Position numbers and translations under genes: made by a program. The notes under the pieces are model-generated. The model saw only the letters and a list, made by a program, of their open reading frames with translations. It did no database searches and was not told the origin of the DNA. Source: Kineococcus terrestris (lineage in GTDB: Bacteria; Actinomycetota; Actinomycetes; Actinomycetales; Kineococcaceae). Taken from it: a DNA stretch of 64,000 nt. The stretch is taken from assembly GCF_041020765.1 (NCBI RefSeq), contig NZ_JBEUEJ010000007.1; one strand, written 5' to 3'. This document shows, piece by piece, positions 30,865-39,380 of this stretch (position 1 is its first letter; every line of letters starts with the position of its first letter).

Positions 30865-30878
30865 TGGGAGCGCTCCCG
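30865..30878. promoter_or_regulatory. LacI/CebR-like palindrome in the intergenic region before the NAD operon
   Basis: TGGGAGCGCTCCCG differs by one base from TGGGAGCGCTCCCA, the operator of actinobacterial cellobiose-utilisation repressors (CebR). No sugar gene is adjacent: the nearest start is the NrtR-like gene, 137 bp downstream. The rest of 30616-30860 shows no convincing gene. Confidence 0.4.
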
Positions 30879-30896
30879 CGAGGTCGCCGGAACCGC

Positions 30897-30926
30897 TCGA
30901 CACCGCGGCGGGGGCTGTCGTATCCT
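30897..30926 (+). promoter_or_regulatory. Promoter candidate of the NAD biosynthesis operon
   Basis: TCGACA (30897-30902), 18-bp spacer, TATCCT (30921-30926). It is followed by an unusually AT-rich patch (GAGTTGTTGTCAGAACC, 30934-30950) that could hold the operator of the NrtR-like regulator. Confidence 0.5.
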
Positions 30927-31014
30927 GCTCCAGGAGTTGTTGTCAGAACCACCCTTACTCCCCGCCGCGGCCGGTCCGCCCGGGGCCGGTGGGCGCGAGG
31001 GAGTGGCGGGGTCG

Positions 31015-31707
31015 GTGGAGCAGTCGCAGCGGGCGATCCTCGTCGCCGTCTCCACGGTGATCTTCGCGCTCCTGCCCGACCGCGCGGGCGACCGCCGCGT
31101 CCACCTGCCGCTGGTGCGCCGCACGCGCGACCCCCACTGCGGGCGGTGGGCGCTGCCCGGCGGGTGGGTGCGCACGGACGAGAGCCTGAGCGACGCCGGC
31201 CGGCGCACCCTGGCCGAGACGACCGGCCTGCGCCCCAGCTACCTGGAGCAGCTCTACACCTTCGGCCGCCCCGACCGCTCCCCCGGCCAGCGGGTCGTGT
31301 CCGTCGTCTACTCCGCCCTCGTGCGCAACCACCTCGCCGAGCACGCCGTCGAGGAGGAGAACGTGCGCTGGACGGCCGCGGACGACTGCACCGGCCTGGC
31401 CTTCGACCACGACGAGGTCGTCCAGTACGCGCTGTGGCGGCTGCGGACGAAGGTCCAGCACGCCCACGTGGCCCTGCACCTGCTGCCCGAGCGGTTCTCG
31501 CTGGCGGAGCTGCGCGAGGTCCACGAGGCGATCCTGCAGCGGCCGCTGGACCCGGCGAACTTCCGCCGCCAGGTGGAGCGCTCCGGGTCCGTCGTGGCCA
31601 CGGGCGAACGCCAGTCCGGCGGGCGGCACCGGCCGCCGGAGCTGTACCGGGCCGTCGTGCCCGAGGGGTCCGCGGGGCCCTTCGCCCCCGCCGGCCCGCT
31701 CGCCTGA
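31015..31707 (+). CDS. nrtR: NrtR-like Nudix-domain transcriptional regulator of NAD synthesis
   Basis: About 230 aa: N-terminal Nudix-like domain (VAVSTVIFALLPDRAGDRRV; GRWALPGGWVRTDESLSDAG; RRTLAETTGL) and C-terminal winged helix (LLPERFSLAELREVHEAILQ; DPANFRRQVERSG; YRAVVP). In the Nudix box the expected REUXEE is RTLAET, missing catalytic glutamate(s), so it probably senses ADP-ribose or NAD metabolites without hydrolysing them, as known NrtR repressors do. It stands directly before nadABC. Start is either GTG at 31015 or GTG at 31003; the former has GGCGGGG upstream. Autoregulation through the promoter region above is likely. Confidence 0.85.
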   Translation: MEQSQRAILVAVSTVIFALLPDRAGDRRVHLPLVRRTRDPHCGRWALPGGWVRTDESLSDAGRRTLAETTGLRPSYLEQLYTFGRPDRSPGQRVVSVVYSALVRNHLAEHAVEEENVRWTAADDCTGLAFDHDEVVQYALWRLRTKVQHAHVALHLLPERFSLAELREVHEAILQRPLDPANFRRQVERSGSVVATGERQSGGRHRPPELYRAVVPEGSAGPFAPAGPLA

Positions 31708-31789
31708 GACCCGCACGAACCCCCGCACGAACTCCCGCAGTCCCCCCGAGAGCCGCGGCACCGCCGGGCCCGACGAGAAGAGGTACGCC

Positions 31790-33085
31790 GTGGCGTCCGT
31801 CCCCACGCAGATCGCGCTGCTCGCCCGCACCCCGGGGCGGGTCGAGGAGCAGACGTGCGACCCGGACCTGCCCACCGGGCCCTGGCAGTTCGACGCGGCC
31901 CCCGGCCGCCCGCTGCCGCTGCCCACCTACGGCGCCGGCGCCTCCCGGCAGGACGTCGCCCCGGCCACCACGCCCGTGCAGCAGCAGATCCCGGCCGAGT
32001 ACCGCCTGCTGCCGGGCGAGGAGCTGGACCGGCGGATCCTGGCCGCCAAGGAGGCGCTGGGCGAGCGCCTGACGGTCCTCGGGCACTTCTACCAGCGCGA
32101 CGAGGTCGTCCGGTACGCCGACTTCGTCGGCGACTCCTTCCAGCTGGCCCGGCAGTCCCAGCAGCGCGACGCCGCGGAGTTCGTCGTGTTCTGCGGCGTG
32201 CACTTCATGGCCGAGACCGCCGACCTGCTCACCCGTCCCGACCAGGCCGTCGTGCTGCCCAACCTCGCGGCCGGCTGCTCGATGGCCGACATGGCCGACA
32301 TCGACGCCGTCACCGCCTGCTGGCAGCAGCTGGAGGCCCTGTACGGCAGCGGGCCGGGCGCCGACGGGAGGGTCCCGGTCGTGCCCGTCACGTACATGAA
32401 CTCCTCCGCGGCCCTGAAGGCGTTCTGCGGCGCGCACGGCGGGATCGTCTGCACGTCCTCCAACGCCCGGCAGGTCCTGGAGTGGGCGTTCGAGCGCGGG
32501 CAGCGGGTGCTGTTCTTCCCCGACCAGCACCTGGGCCGCAACACCGCGAAGGCGATGGGCGTGCCCGTCTCCGCGATGCCGGTGTGGGACCCGCGCAAGC
32601 CGCGCGGCGGGAACTCCGCCGACGACCTGCTCGACGCGCGCGTGCTGCTGTGGCGCGGCTGGTGCTCGGTGCACCAGCGGTTCACCGTGCAGCAGATCGA
32701 GGCCGCCCGCGCCGCCGACCCGGCCGTGCGCGTCGTCGTGCACCCCGAGTGCCCGGCCGAGGTGGTGGACGCCGCCGACGAGGACGGCTCGACCCAGTAC
32801 ATCCAGGCCGTCGTGGACGCCGCGCCCGCGGGGACGTCGTTCGCGATCGGCACCGAGATCAACATGGTGCGGCGCCTGGCCGACGCCCGGCCCGACCTGA
32901 CGATCACGTGCCTGGACCCCGTCGTGTGCCCGTGCTCGACGATGTACCGCATCCACCCCGCCTACCTGGCGTGGGTGCTGGAGGCGCTGGTGCGCGGCGA
33001 GGTCGTCAACCGGGTGCGGGTGGACGACGACGTGGCCCGCGACGCCCGCACGGCGCTGGAGCGGATGCTGGCGGTCGTCCCGTGA
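31790..33085 (+). CDS. nadA: Quinolinate synthase NadA
   Basis: [4Fe-4S] enzyme of 431 aa that condenses iminoaspartate with dihydroxyacetone phosphate to quinolinate. The three Fe-S cysteines are visible in LPNLAAGCSMADMADIDAV, VVVHPECPAEVVDAADEDGS, and CLDPVVCPCSTMYRIHP. Other conserved parts: LGHFYQRDEVVRYADFVGDS, VVFCGVHFMAETADLLTRP, PVTYMNSSAALKAF, and FFPDQHLGRNTAKAMGV. The ~75-residue N-terminal extension is of the actinobacterial type. GTG start with a GAGG site 6-9 nt upstream. Its stop overlaps nadB (GTGA). Confidence 0.97.
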   Translation: MASVPTQIALLARTPGRVEEQTCDPDLPTGPWQFDAAPGRPLPLPTYGAGASRQDVAPATTPVQQQIPAEYRLLPGEELDRRILAAKEALGERLTVLGHFYQRDEVVRYADFVGDSFQLARQSQQRDAAEFVVFCGVHFMAETADLLTRPDQAVVLPNLAAGCSMADMADIDAVTACWQQLEALYGSGPGADGRVPVVPVTYMNSSAALKAFCGAHGGIVCTSSNARQVLEWAFERGQRVLFFPDQHLGRNTAKAMGVPVSAMPVWDPRKPRGGNSADDLLDARVLLWRGWCSVHQRFTVQQIEAARAADPAVRVVVHPECPAEVVDAADEDGSTQYIQAVVDAAPAGTSFAIGTEINMVRRLADARPDLTITCLDPVVCPCSTMYRIHPAYLAWVLEALVRGEVVNRVRVDDDVARDARTALERMLAVVP

Positions 33086-34689
33086 CCCGGGACGCCGGGC
33101 GCGTCCTGCCGGGCGCCGACTGCGACGTGCTCGTGGTCGGCGGCGGCCTGGCGGGCGCGGCCGTCGCGCTGGAGCTGTCGGCCCGTCCCGGCGTCCACGT
33201 GCTGCTGGCCACCAAGACCGCCCTCGGCGAGGGCAGCACGGCCCGCGCCCAGGGCGGGATGGCCGCGGCCACCGGCCCCGACGACGTGGCCGCGCACGCC
33301 GCGGACACCGTGGCCGCCGGCGCGGGCCTGACCGACGTCGCGGCCGCGCGCGTGCTGGCCGCCGCCGGGCCGGACGCGGTGCGCCGCCTCGTGGAGTGGG
33401 GCGTGGTCTTCGACCGCGCCGCCGACGGCTCGTGGGCGCTGGGGCTGGAGGCCGCCCACGCGCGGGCGCGCGTCCTGCACGCCGGCGGCGACCGCACCGG
33501 CGCGGTCATCGCCGCCGCGCTCGCGGACGCGGTGCGGCGCAGCGCGACCGGCGTCCTGGAGGACGCCTGCCTGGCCGGGCTCCTCGTCGAGGACGGCGTC
33601 GTGCGCGGCGCCGACCTGCTGGTGCGCGGGACCGACGGGCGCGAGCGGCCGCACCGGGTGCGCGCCCGCGCCGTCGTGCTCGCGACCGGCGGCGCCGGGC
33701 AGCTGTTCTCCCGCACCACCAACCCGGCGGTGGCCACCGGGGACGGCGTGGCCGCCGCCTGGCGCGCGGGCGCGGCGGTCGCCGACCTGGAGATGTACCA
33801 GTTCCACCCCACCGCGGCCGCGCTGCCCGAGCCCTTCCTCGTCTCCGAGGCCGTGCGCGGCGAGGGCGCGCTCCTGCTGGACGCCGCCGGGCACCGGTTC
33901 ATGCCGGCCGTCGACGAGCGGGCCGAGCTGGCGCCGCGCGACGTGGTGGCCCGCGCGCTGGCCGCCGCGATGGCCGCCCGCGGCGGGCGCCCGGCCCTGC
34001 TGGACGCCACGGGGATCGCCGCGCGCACCGGTGTGCCGTTCGACGTGCGCTTCCCCGGCATCGCCGCGATGTGCCGGGCGCAGGGCGTGGACCCGGCCAC
34101 CGAGCCGGTGCCGGTCACGCCCGCGGCGCACTACTGGATGGGCGGGGTGCGCACGGACACCGACGGGCGCACCACCGTGCCGGGCCTGTGGGCGGCCGGG
34201 GAGGTCGCCTGCACGGGCGTCCACGGCGCGAACCGGCTGGCCTCGAACTCGCTGCTGGAGGCCGTGGTCGTGGCCCGGCGCGTCGCCGCCTCCGTGCTCG
34301 CCGGGGGCGGCCCGTTCGTCCTGCCCGCCGCGGAAGACGTCCTGGCCCTGCCCGGACCCTGTGCGGCGCAGGCGTCCCACGTCGCCCGCCGCGAGCTGCG
34401 CGCGGCGATGTGGGAGCACGCCGGCCTGGTCCGCGAGGCCGCCGGCCTGGCGGTGGCGCGCAAGCTGCTCACCCCCGAGGAGGAACCGGCCGACCTCGAC
34501 CCGTGGGACGCGAGCGGGGGTTCCGCCCCCGACCGCCGCGCCCTGGAGGACGCCGCCCTGCTGCTGACCGGGCGCCTGCTCGTGGCCGCCGCCGAGGCGC
34601 GCGAGGAGAGCGTCGGCGCCCACCACCGGCGCGACCACCCGTTCCCGCCGGCCTCCCCCCGGCGCCGCACCCTCGTGAGGACCCCGTGA
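33082..34689 (+). CDS. nadB: L-aspartate oxidase NadB
   Basis: FAD enzyme of 535 aa that oxidises L-aspartate to iminoaspartate for NadA. Features: dinucleotide-binding VLVVGGGLAGAAVALELS, TARAQGGMAAATGPDD, LHAGGDRTGAVIAAALADAV, VVLATGGAGQLFSRTTNPAV, EMYQFHPTAAALPEPFLVSE, PAAHYWMGGVRTDTDGRT, and CTGVHGANRLASNSLLEAVV, followed by a helical C-terminal domain. Length and order match the succinate dehydrogenase/fumarate reductase flavoprotein family. Coupled to nadA and nadC by 4-bp GTGA overlaps at both ends. Confidence 0.96.
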   Translation: MTRDAGRVLPGADCDVLVVGGGLAGAAVALELSARPGVHVLLATKTALGEGSTARAQGGMAAATGPDDVAAHAADTVAAGAGLTDVAAARVLAAAGPDAVRRLVEWGVVFDRAADGSWALGLEAAHARARVLHAGGDRTGAVIAAALADAVRRSATGVLEDACLAGLLVEDGVVRGADLLVRGTDGRERPHRVRARAVVLATGGAGQLFSRTTNPAVATGDGVAAAWRAGAAVADLEMYQFHPTAAALPEPFLVSEAVRGEGALLLDAAGHRFMPAVDERAELAPRDVVARALAAAMAARGGRPALLDATGIAARTGVPFDVRFPGIAAMCRAQGVDPATEPVPVTPAAHYWMGGVRTDTDGRTTVPGLWAAGEVACTGVHGANRLASNSLLEAVVVARRVAASVLAGGGPFVLPAAEDVLALPGPCAAQASHVARRELRAAMWEHAGLVREAAGLAVARKLLTPEEEPADLDPWDASGGSAPDRRALEDAALLLTGRLLVAAAEAREESVGAHHRRDHPFPPASPRRRTLVRTP

Positions 34690-35600
34690 CCAGCACCCCC
34701 TCCCCCGCCGTCCCCGCCGGGGCCGTGGCGGCCGTCGTCGCGGCCGCGCTCGCCGAGGACGCCCCGTGGGGCGACGTCACCAGCGAGTCGCTGCTGCCGG
34801 CCGACGCCCGCGCCCGCGCCGAGCTGCGCGCCCGCGAACCGGGCGTCCTGGCGGGCGGTGCGGCCGCGCGCGAGGCGTTCGCGCAGGCCGCCGCGCTCAC
34901 CGGCGGCAGCGCCGCCGTGCACGACCTGCTGCCCGACGGCACCCGGTTCGCCGCGGGCGACGTCCTGGCCCGCGTGGAGGGCACCGCCCTGGCGGTGCTG
35001 CGCGCCGAGCGGGTCGCGCTGAACCTGCTGCAGCACCTGTCGGGCGTGGCGACCCTGACGGCCCGGTTCGTCGGGGAGGTCGCCGGCACCGGCGCGCGGA
35101 TCGCCGACACCCGCAAGACCACGCCGGGCCTGCGGGCGCTGGAGCGCGCGGCGGTGCGGGCGGGCGGCGGGCGCAACCACCGCTGGTCGCTGTCGGACGC
35201 CGTGCTCGTCAAGGACAACCACCTGGCCGTCCTGCTCGCCGAGGGCCTGGACGTGACGGCCGCGCTGCGCGCGGCGCGCGAGCGCGTCCCGCACACCACG
35301 GTCGTGGAGGTGGAGGTCGACCGCCTCGACCAGCTCGACGCCGTCCTGGCCGCCGGTGTCGACGTCGTGCTGCTGGACAACTTCGCGCTGGACGACCTGG
35401 CCGAGGGGGTGCGCCGCGCCCGGGCGGCCGGGGCGCTCGTGGAGGCCAGCGGCGGGGTGCGGCTGGACACCGTGCGGGCGATCGCCGCCACCGGGGTCGA
35501 CGTGGTGTCGGTGGGCGCGCTGACGCAGAACGCCCGCACCCTCGACCTCGGCCTGGACGTGGAGGTGCTGGTGGGCGCCCGGACCGGGACGGGTTCGTGA
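34686..35600 (+). CDS. nadC: Nicotinate-nucleotide pyrophosphorylase (carboxylating) NadC
   Basis: Quinolinate phosphoribosyltransferase of 304 aa, making nicotinate mononucleotide from quinolinate and PRPP. Motifs: EDAPWGDVTSESLLPADARA, ALNLLQHLSGVATLTARFVG, ADTRKTTPGLRALERAAVRA, GGGRNHRWSLSDAVLVKDNH, VEVEVDRLDQLDAVLAAGVD, VVLLDNFALDDLAEGV and VEASGGVRLDTVRAIAATGV. Complete TIM-barrel-like alpha/beta domain and N-terminal sandwich. GTG start overlaps the nadB stop; its stop overlaps the desulfurase start in the same way. Confidence 0.97.
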   Translation: MTSTPSPAVPAGAVAAVVAAALAEDAPWGDVTSESLLPADARARAELRAREPGVLAGGAAAREAFAQAAALTGGSAAVHDLLPDGTRFAAGDVLARVEGTALAVLRAERVALNLLQHLSGVATLTARFVGEVAGTGARIADTRKTTPGLRALERAAVRAGGGRNHRWSLSDAVLVKDNHLAVLLAEGLDVTAALRAARERVPHTTVVEVEVDRLDQLDAVLAAGVDVVLLDNFALDDLAEGVRRARAAGALVEASGGVRLDTVRAIAATGVDVVSVGALTQNARTLDLGLDVEVLVGARTGTGS

Positions 35601-36751
35601 GCGCGCCGCCGGACCCGCAGCCGCTGTACCTGGACCACGCGGCGACGTCCCCGCCGCGCCGGGAGGTGCTGGAGGCCGTCTGGCCGTACCTGACGCGGGT
35701 GACCGCGAACCCGTCCAGCGCGCACGCGGCCGGGCGCGAGGCCCGCGAGGCGCTGGAGCAGGCCCGCGAGGTCGTCGCCGGCGTCCTGGGCGCGCGCCCG
35801 GGCGAGGTGGTGTTCACCGGCGGCGGCACCGAGGCCGACAACCTCGCCGTGACGGGGATCGCGCGCGCCGCGCCGCGCGGGCGGCACGTCGTCGTCTCCG
35901 CCGTCGAGCACCCCGCGGTGCTGGAGACGGCGCTGGCGCTGCGCGCGGAGGGTTTCCGCGTCGACGTCGTCGGCGTGGACGGCGACGGCGTGCTCGACCT
36001 GGAGGCGTTGCGGCGCACCGTGACCGGCGGCACGACGCTCGTGTCGGTGATGTACGCGAACAACGAGGTCGGGACCGTGCAGCCGCTCGCGGAGGTCGCG
36101 GAGGTCTGCCGCGATCGCGGCGTCCCGCTGCACACCGACGCCGTGCAGGCGGCCGGGTCGCTGCCGCTGGACGTCGACGCCCTGGGGGTGGACGCCCTGT
36201 CCGCGTCCGCGCACAAGTTCGGCGGGCTGCGCGGGGCGGGTTTCCTGCACGTGCGCGGCGCGCTCGCGCTGGAACCCGTGCTGCACGGCGGCGGGCAGGA
36301 GCGCGGGCGCCGCTCGGGCACCGTGGACGTGGCCTCCGCGGTGGGCACCGCCGTGGCCCTGCACCTGGCCGAGGCGGCGCGCGAGGAGGAGTCCCGGCGC
36401 CTGGCCGGGCTGCGCGACCGGCTGGTCGCCGGGGTGCTGGCCGCGGTGCCCGGCGCGCGGCTGACGGGCCACCCGGTGCGGCGGCTGCCGCACCACGCCT
36501 CGTTCTGCTTCCCCGGCGTGGGCGGGGAGACCGTCCTGGCCGAGCTGGAGGCGCTGGGGGTGACGTGCTCCAGCGGGTCCGCGTGCGCGGCCGGGTCCGA
36601 GGACGCCTCGCACGTGCTGCTGGCGTGCGGCCTGGACGCCGACACCGCCCGCACCGCCGTGCGCCTGACGCTGGGGCGCACGACGACCGAGGAGGACGTC
36701 GAGCGGGTCGTGGACCTGGTGCCGCGGGCGGTCGGGCTGGCGCGCGCCTGA
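35597..36751 (+). CDS. Cysteine desulfurase (NifS/IscS-like)
   Basis: PLP enzyme of 384 aa that releases sulfane sulfur from cysteine, probably for the NadA [4Fe-4S] cluster. Start YLDHAATSPPRREVLEAVWP; PLP lysine in LSASAHKFGGLRGAGFLHV; catalytic Cys in TCSSGSACAAGSEDASHVLL; substrate-binding RRSGTVDVASAVGTAVAL. The GTG start overlaps nadC, so it is the last gene of the NAD operon. Desulfurases dedicated to NadA are known next to nadABC in other bacteria (for example NadS/NifS of B. subtilis), which supports that role. A more general IscS function remains possible. Confidence 0.94.
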   Translation: MSAPPDPQPLYLDHAATSPPRREVLEAVWPYLTRVTANPSSAHAAGREAREALEQAREVVAGVLGARPGEVVFTGGGTEADNLAVTGIARAAPRGRHVVVSAVEHPAVLETALALRAEGFRVDVVGVDGDGVLDLEALRRTVTGGTTLVSVMYANNEVGTVQPLAEVAEVCRDRGVPLHTDAVQAAGSLPLDVDALGVDALSASAHKFGGLRGAGFLHVRGALALEPVLHGGGQERGRRSGTVDVASAVGTAVALHLAEAAREEESRRLAGLRDRLVAGVLAAVPGARLTGHPVRRLPHHASFCFPGVGGETVLAELEALGVTCSSGSACAAGSEDASHVLLACGLDADTARTAVRLTLGRTTTEEDVERVVDLVPRAVGLARA

Positions 36752-36772
36752 GCGGTCACCGCGGGCACGTCC

Positions 36773-37675
36773 TCAGACGGGGAACCGGACGCCCGTGAGC
36801 TCCTCGGAGACGGTCCACAGCCGCTGCTGGAGGCCGAGGTCGTACGACTGCGGGCTGGACGTGACCACGACGGGGTGCCCGCGCACCTCCCCGGGGCCGT
36901 CGGGCCCGTAGTACTGCCCGCCGAGGACGGCCGGGTCGGTGGCCGCGCGCAGGGTCGGCAGGGCGCCCGCCGCGGCCGGCTGGGTGAGCAGCGGGGCGAG
37001 GCGGTCGGCGGCGAAGCGCACGGCCGCCGGGGCGTTGCGCGCCAGCTCGGTGCTGGAGGCGCCGGGGTGCGCGGCCACGGCGACGGTGGTCGTGCCGTGC
37101 GCGGCGAGCCGGCGCTGCAGCTCGTAGGTGAACATCAGGTTCGCCAGCTTGGACTGCCCGTACGCGCCGACGCGGCAGTAGGAGCGCTCGCCCTGCAGGT
37201 CGTCGAAGCGGATCGCCGCGCGGATGCGGTGCCCGACGCTGCTGACGGTCACGACGCGCGAGCCGGGGACGGGCAGGAGCCGGTCGAGCAGCAGCCCGGT
37301 GAGGGCGAAGTGGCCGAGGTGGTTGGTGCCGAGCTGGAGCTCGAAGCCGTCCCGGGTCGTCGACCTCGGCGTGTACATCACGCCCGCGTTGTTGACGAGC
37401 AGGTCGATGCGCGGGTGCGCCTCGCGCAGCGCGGCGGCGGCCGCGCGCACGGACTCCAGCGACGTCAGGTCCAGCTCCTGGACCCTCGCGTCGCCGCCGG
37501 CCCGCGCCGCGGCGGCCCGGCCCTTGGCGGGGTCGCGCACGGCCAGCACGACGGTGGCGCCGCGCGCGGCGAGGACCCGGGCGGTCTCGAGGCCGAGTCC
37601 GGTGTTGGCGCCCGTCACGACGGCCACCCGGCCGCGCTGGTCGGGGACGTGCTGCTCGGTCCACCTCGTGCTCAT
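36773..37675 (-). CDS. Short-chain dehydrogenase/reductase
   Basis: NAD(P)-dependent SDR of 300 aa similar to retinol-dehydrogenase/WW-oxidoreductase-like classical SDRs. TGANTGLGLETARVLAARGA is the cofactor motif, DLLVNNAGVMYTP the NNAG motif, VVTVSSVGHRIRAAI carries the catalytic serine and YGQSKLANLMFTYEL the Tyr-x3-Lys (here GAYGQSK). AGGAGG lies 5 nt upstream of the ATG. The upstream region shared with the divergent TetR gene has three palindromic operator copies, so this SDR is the probable regulated target. Substrate unknown. Confidence 0.9.
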   Translation of the reverse strand: MSTRWTEQHVPDQRGRVAVVTGANTGLGLETARVLAARGATVVLAVRDPAKGRAAAARAGGDARVQELDLTSLESVRAAAAALREAHPRIDLLVNNAGVMYTPRSTTRDGFELQLGTNHLGHFALTGLLLDRLLPVPGSRVVTVSSVGHRIRAAIRFDDLQGERSYCRVGAYGQSKLANLMFTYELQRRLAAHGTTTVAVAAHPGASSTELARNAPAAVRFAADRLAPLLTQPAAAGALPTLRAATDPAVLGGQYYGPDGPGEVRGHPVVVTSSPQSYDLGLQQRLWTVSEELTGVRFPV

Positions 37676-37690
37676 GTCGTCCTCCTGGAG

Positions 37691-37755
37691 AGACCGGCGG
37701 TCTGGTGCGGAGAAGCTAAGAGACCACCGGTCCGCTGTCAAGAGACCGGTGGTCC
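37691..37755. promoter_or_regulatory. Triple TetR-type operator array between SDR and TetR genes
   Basis: Three palindromes: AGACCGGCGGTCT (37691-37703), AGACCACCGGTCC (37721-37733) and AGACCGGTGGTCC (37743-37755). Start-to-start spacings are 30 and 22 bp. The third overlaps the expected -35 of the TetR gene; the first is close to the SDR ribosome site. Confidence 0.8.
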
Positions 37756-37763
37756 GCAACTGC

Positions 37764-37769
37764 TAGCCT
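37764..37769 (+). promoter_or_regulatory. -10 box of the probably leaderless TetR transcript
   Basis: TAGCCT ends 6 nt before the GTG start at 37776; no ribosome site is present. Confidence 0.55.
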
Positions 37770-37775
37770 CCCGCC

Positions 37776-38441
37776 GTGACGTTCCAGCGCGCCCGCAGCG
37801 AGGAGCAGCGCGAGGTCCGGCGCCGGACCGTCCTCGACACCGCCGCTGCGATGCTCGACGAGATGCCCGTGGCCGACCTGAGCCTCAACGAGCTCAGCCG
37901 CCGCGTGGGCCTGGCCAAGTCGAACGTGCTGCGCTACTTCGACTCCCGCGAGGCCGTTCTCCTGGACCTGCTCGACGCCTCGCTGGCGGACTGGCTCGCG
38001 GAGCTGTCGGCGGCCCTGGCCGGCGAGGCGGGCGCGGGGCGCGGGCTGGTGCAGCGGGCGGAGCACGTGGCCGACGTGCTCGCGCGGTCCCTGGCCGGCC
38101 GGCGCGTGCTGTGCGACCTCGTCGGCGCGCAGGGCGGCGTCCTGGAGCGCAACGTCCCCACCGGGGTCGTGCTGCGGCACAAGCGGTCTGGACTGGCTCG
38201 GCTGACCGCCGCCGCGGACCTGCTGCGCCGCCACCTGCCCGAGCTGGGGGACGAGGCGGAGCGGGCGTGCTTCCACCTCGTGGTCCTGGCCGGCGCTCTG
38301 GCGCCCTACGCCTCGCCGCCACCGGCCGTCCGCGCCGCCTACGAGCTCGACCCGGCCGTGGCGGTCCTGCACGCGGGACCGGAGGACGCCCTGCGGGCGG
38401 CGGCCCGCACCCTCCTGCTGGGCGCGCTGCCCCGCACCTGA
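37776..38441 (+). CDS. TetR family transcriptional regulator
   Basis: A 221-aa repressor: N-terminal helix-turn-helix EQREVRRRTVLDTAAAMLDE, LSLNELSRRVGLAKSNVLRY, FDSREAVLLDLLD; then a ligand-binding region (TetR_C-like) rich in Leu/Ala. The divergent SDR and the three palindromes between them make local and auto-regulation very likely. GTG start, probably leaderless. The ligand is unknown. Confidence 0.92.
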   Translation: MTFQRARSEEQREVRRRTVLDTAAAMLDEMPVADLSLNELSRRVGLAKSNVLRYFDSREAVLLDLLDASLADWLAELSAALAGEAGAGRGLVQRAEHVADVLARSLAGRRVLCDLVGAQGGVLERNVPTGVVLRHKRSGLARLTAAADLLRRHLPELGDEAERACFHLVVLAGALAPYASPPPAVRAAYELDPAVAVLHAGPEDALRAAARTLLLGALPRT

Positions 38442-38465
38442 GGCGTGGGGCAGCGGCCCGGGACG

Positions 38466-39302
38466 TCAGGAGAAGTCGGTGCTGGCGCTGACCTCGCGCC
38501 AGGCCTCCAGCTCGGCGCGCCGCGCGTCGAGGATGCTCTCGGCCGCCGACAGCGCGTCGGTGCCCAGCAGCAGCAGGCCCGGCGCGTCCGGGGAGTCCAC
38601 CGCGCGCACGATGGCGCTCGCGGCGCGCGCCGGGTCGCCCGGCTGGGTGCCGTGGACGGTGTCGTGCTCCTTGCGCCGCTTGCCGGCCGTGTCGGCGTAG
38701 TCGGCGATCGGCTCGGCGGACTGCGTCAGCGAGCGGCCCGCGAAGTCGGTGCGGAACCCGCCGGGCTCCACCGAGAACGCGGTGATCCCCAGCGGCGCCA
38801 GCTCCTGGCGCAGCGAGCCCGTCAGCCCCTCCAGCGCGGCCTTGGTGGCCGCGTAGTACCCCGAACCGGGCGGGCAGATCTGCGCGCCGATCGAGGAGAC
38901 GTTGACGATCGTGCCGCGCCGGCGCGAGCGCATCCCCGGCAGGACGGCCTTGGTGAGGGCGACCGGACCGAAGACGTTGGTGGCGAACAGGCGCTGCACG
39001 TCCTGCTCGTCGCCCTCCTCCACGGCCGCGCGGTAGCCGTACCCGGCGTTGTTGACGAGGACGTCGACGCCGCCGAAGCGCTCCTCGGCCTCGCGCACGA
39101 CCTCGCCCACGCGGGCGGTGTCGGTGACGTCGAGGGCCAGGGCCAGCGCCCGGTCCGGGTGCGCGTCGGCGAGGTCCTGCACGGAGGAGGCGTCGCGGGC
39201 GGTGACGACCGCGCGGTCGCCGCGGCCGAGGACCTCCTCGGCCAGGGCGCGGCCGAGGCCGGTGGAGCAGCCGGTGATGAGCCAGGTGGACGTGGTGGAC
39301 AC
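38466..39302 (-). CDS. Short-chain dehydrogenase/reductase
   Basis: A 278-aa classical SDR. Cofactor motif WLITGCSTGLGRALAEEVLG (TGxxxGxG), VDVLVNNAGYGYRAAVEEGD, catalytic serine in IVNVSSIGAQICPPGSGYYA and Tyr-x3-Lys in YYAATKAALEGLTGSLRQEL, then VEPGGFRTDFAGRS. The STDFS end and overall pattern match the oxidoreductase/short-chain dehydrogenase group often annotated as generic in actinobacteria. It is convergent with the TetR gene and has no clear partner. Confidence 0.9.
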   Translation of the reverse strand: MSTTSTWLITGCSTGLGRALAEEVLGRGDRAVVTARDASSVQDLADAHPDRALALALDVTDTARVGEVVREAEERFGGVDVLVNNAGYGYRAAVEEGDEQDVQRLFATNVFGPVALTKAVLPGMRSRRRGTIVNVSSIGAQICPPGSGYYAATKAALEGLTGSLRQELAPLGITAFSVEPGGFRTDFAGRSLTQSAEPIADYADTAGKRRKEHDTVHGTQPGDPARAASAIVRAVDSPDAPGLLLLGTDALSAAESILDARRAELEAWREVSASTDFS

Positions 39303-39380
39303 GCGTTGCCTCTCGTCGTCGTCGCGGGGACGGCGTCCGCGCCGCCCGCGCCCACTCTGCCCCCTGCCGGGCCGGCCCGC

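Noticed and set aside
30616..30900. Possible small genes in the gap between the RutE-like gene and the NAD operon
   Set aside because: Candidate frames on both strands are short, Arg/Ser/Pro-rich, lack ribosome sites and overlap the terminator or promoter signals.
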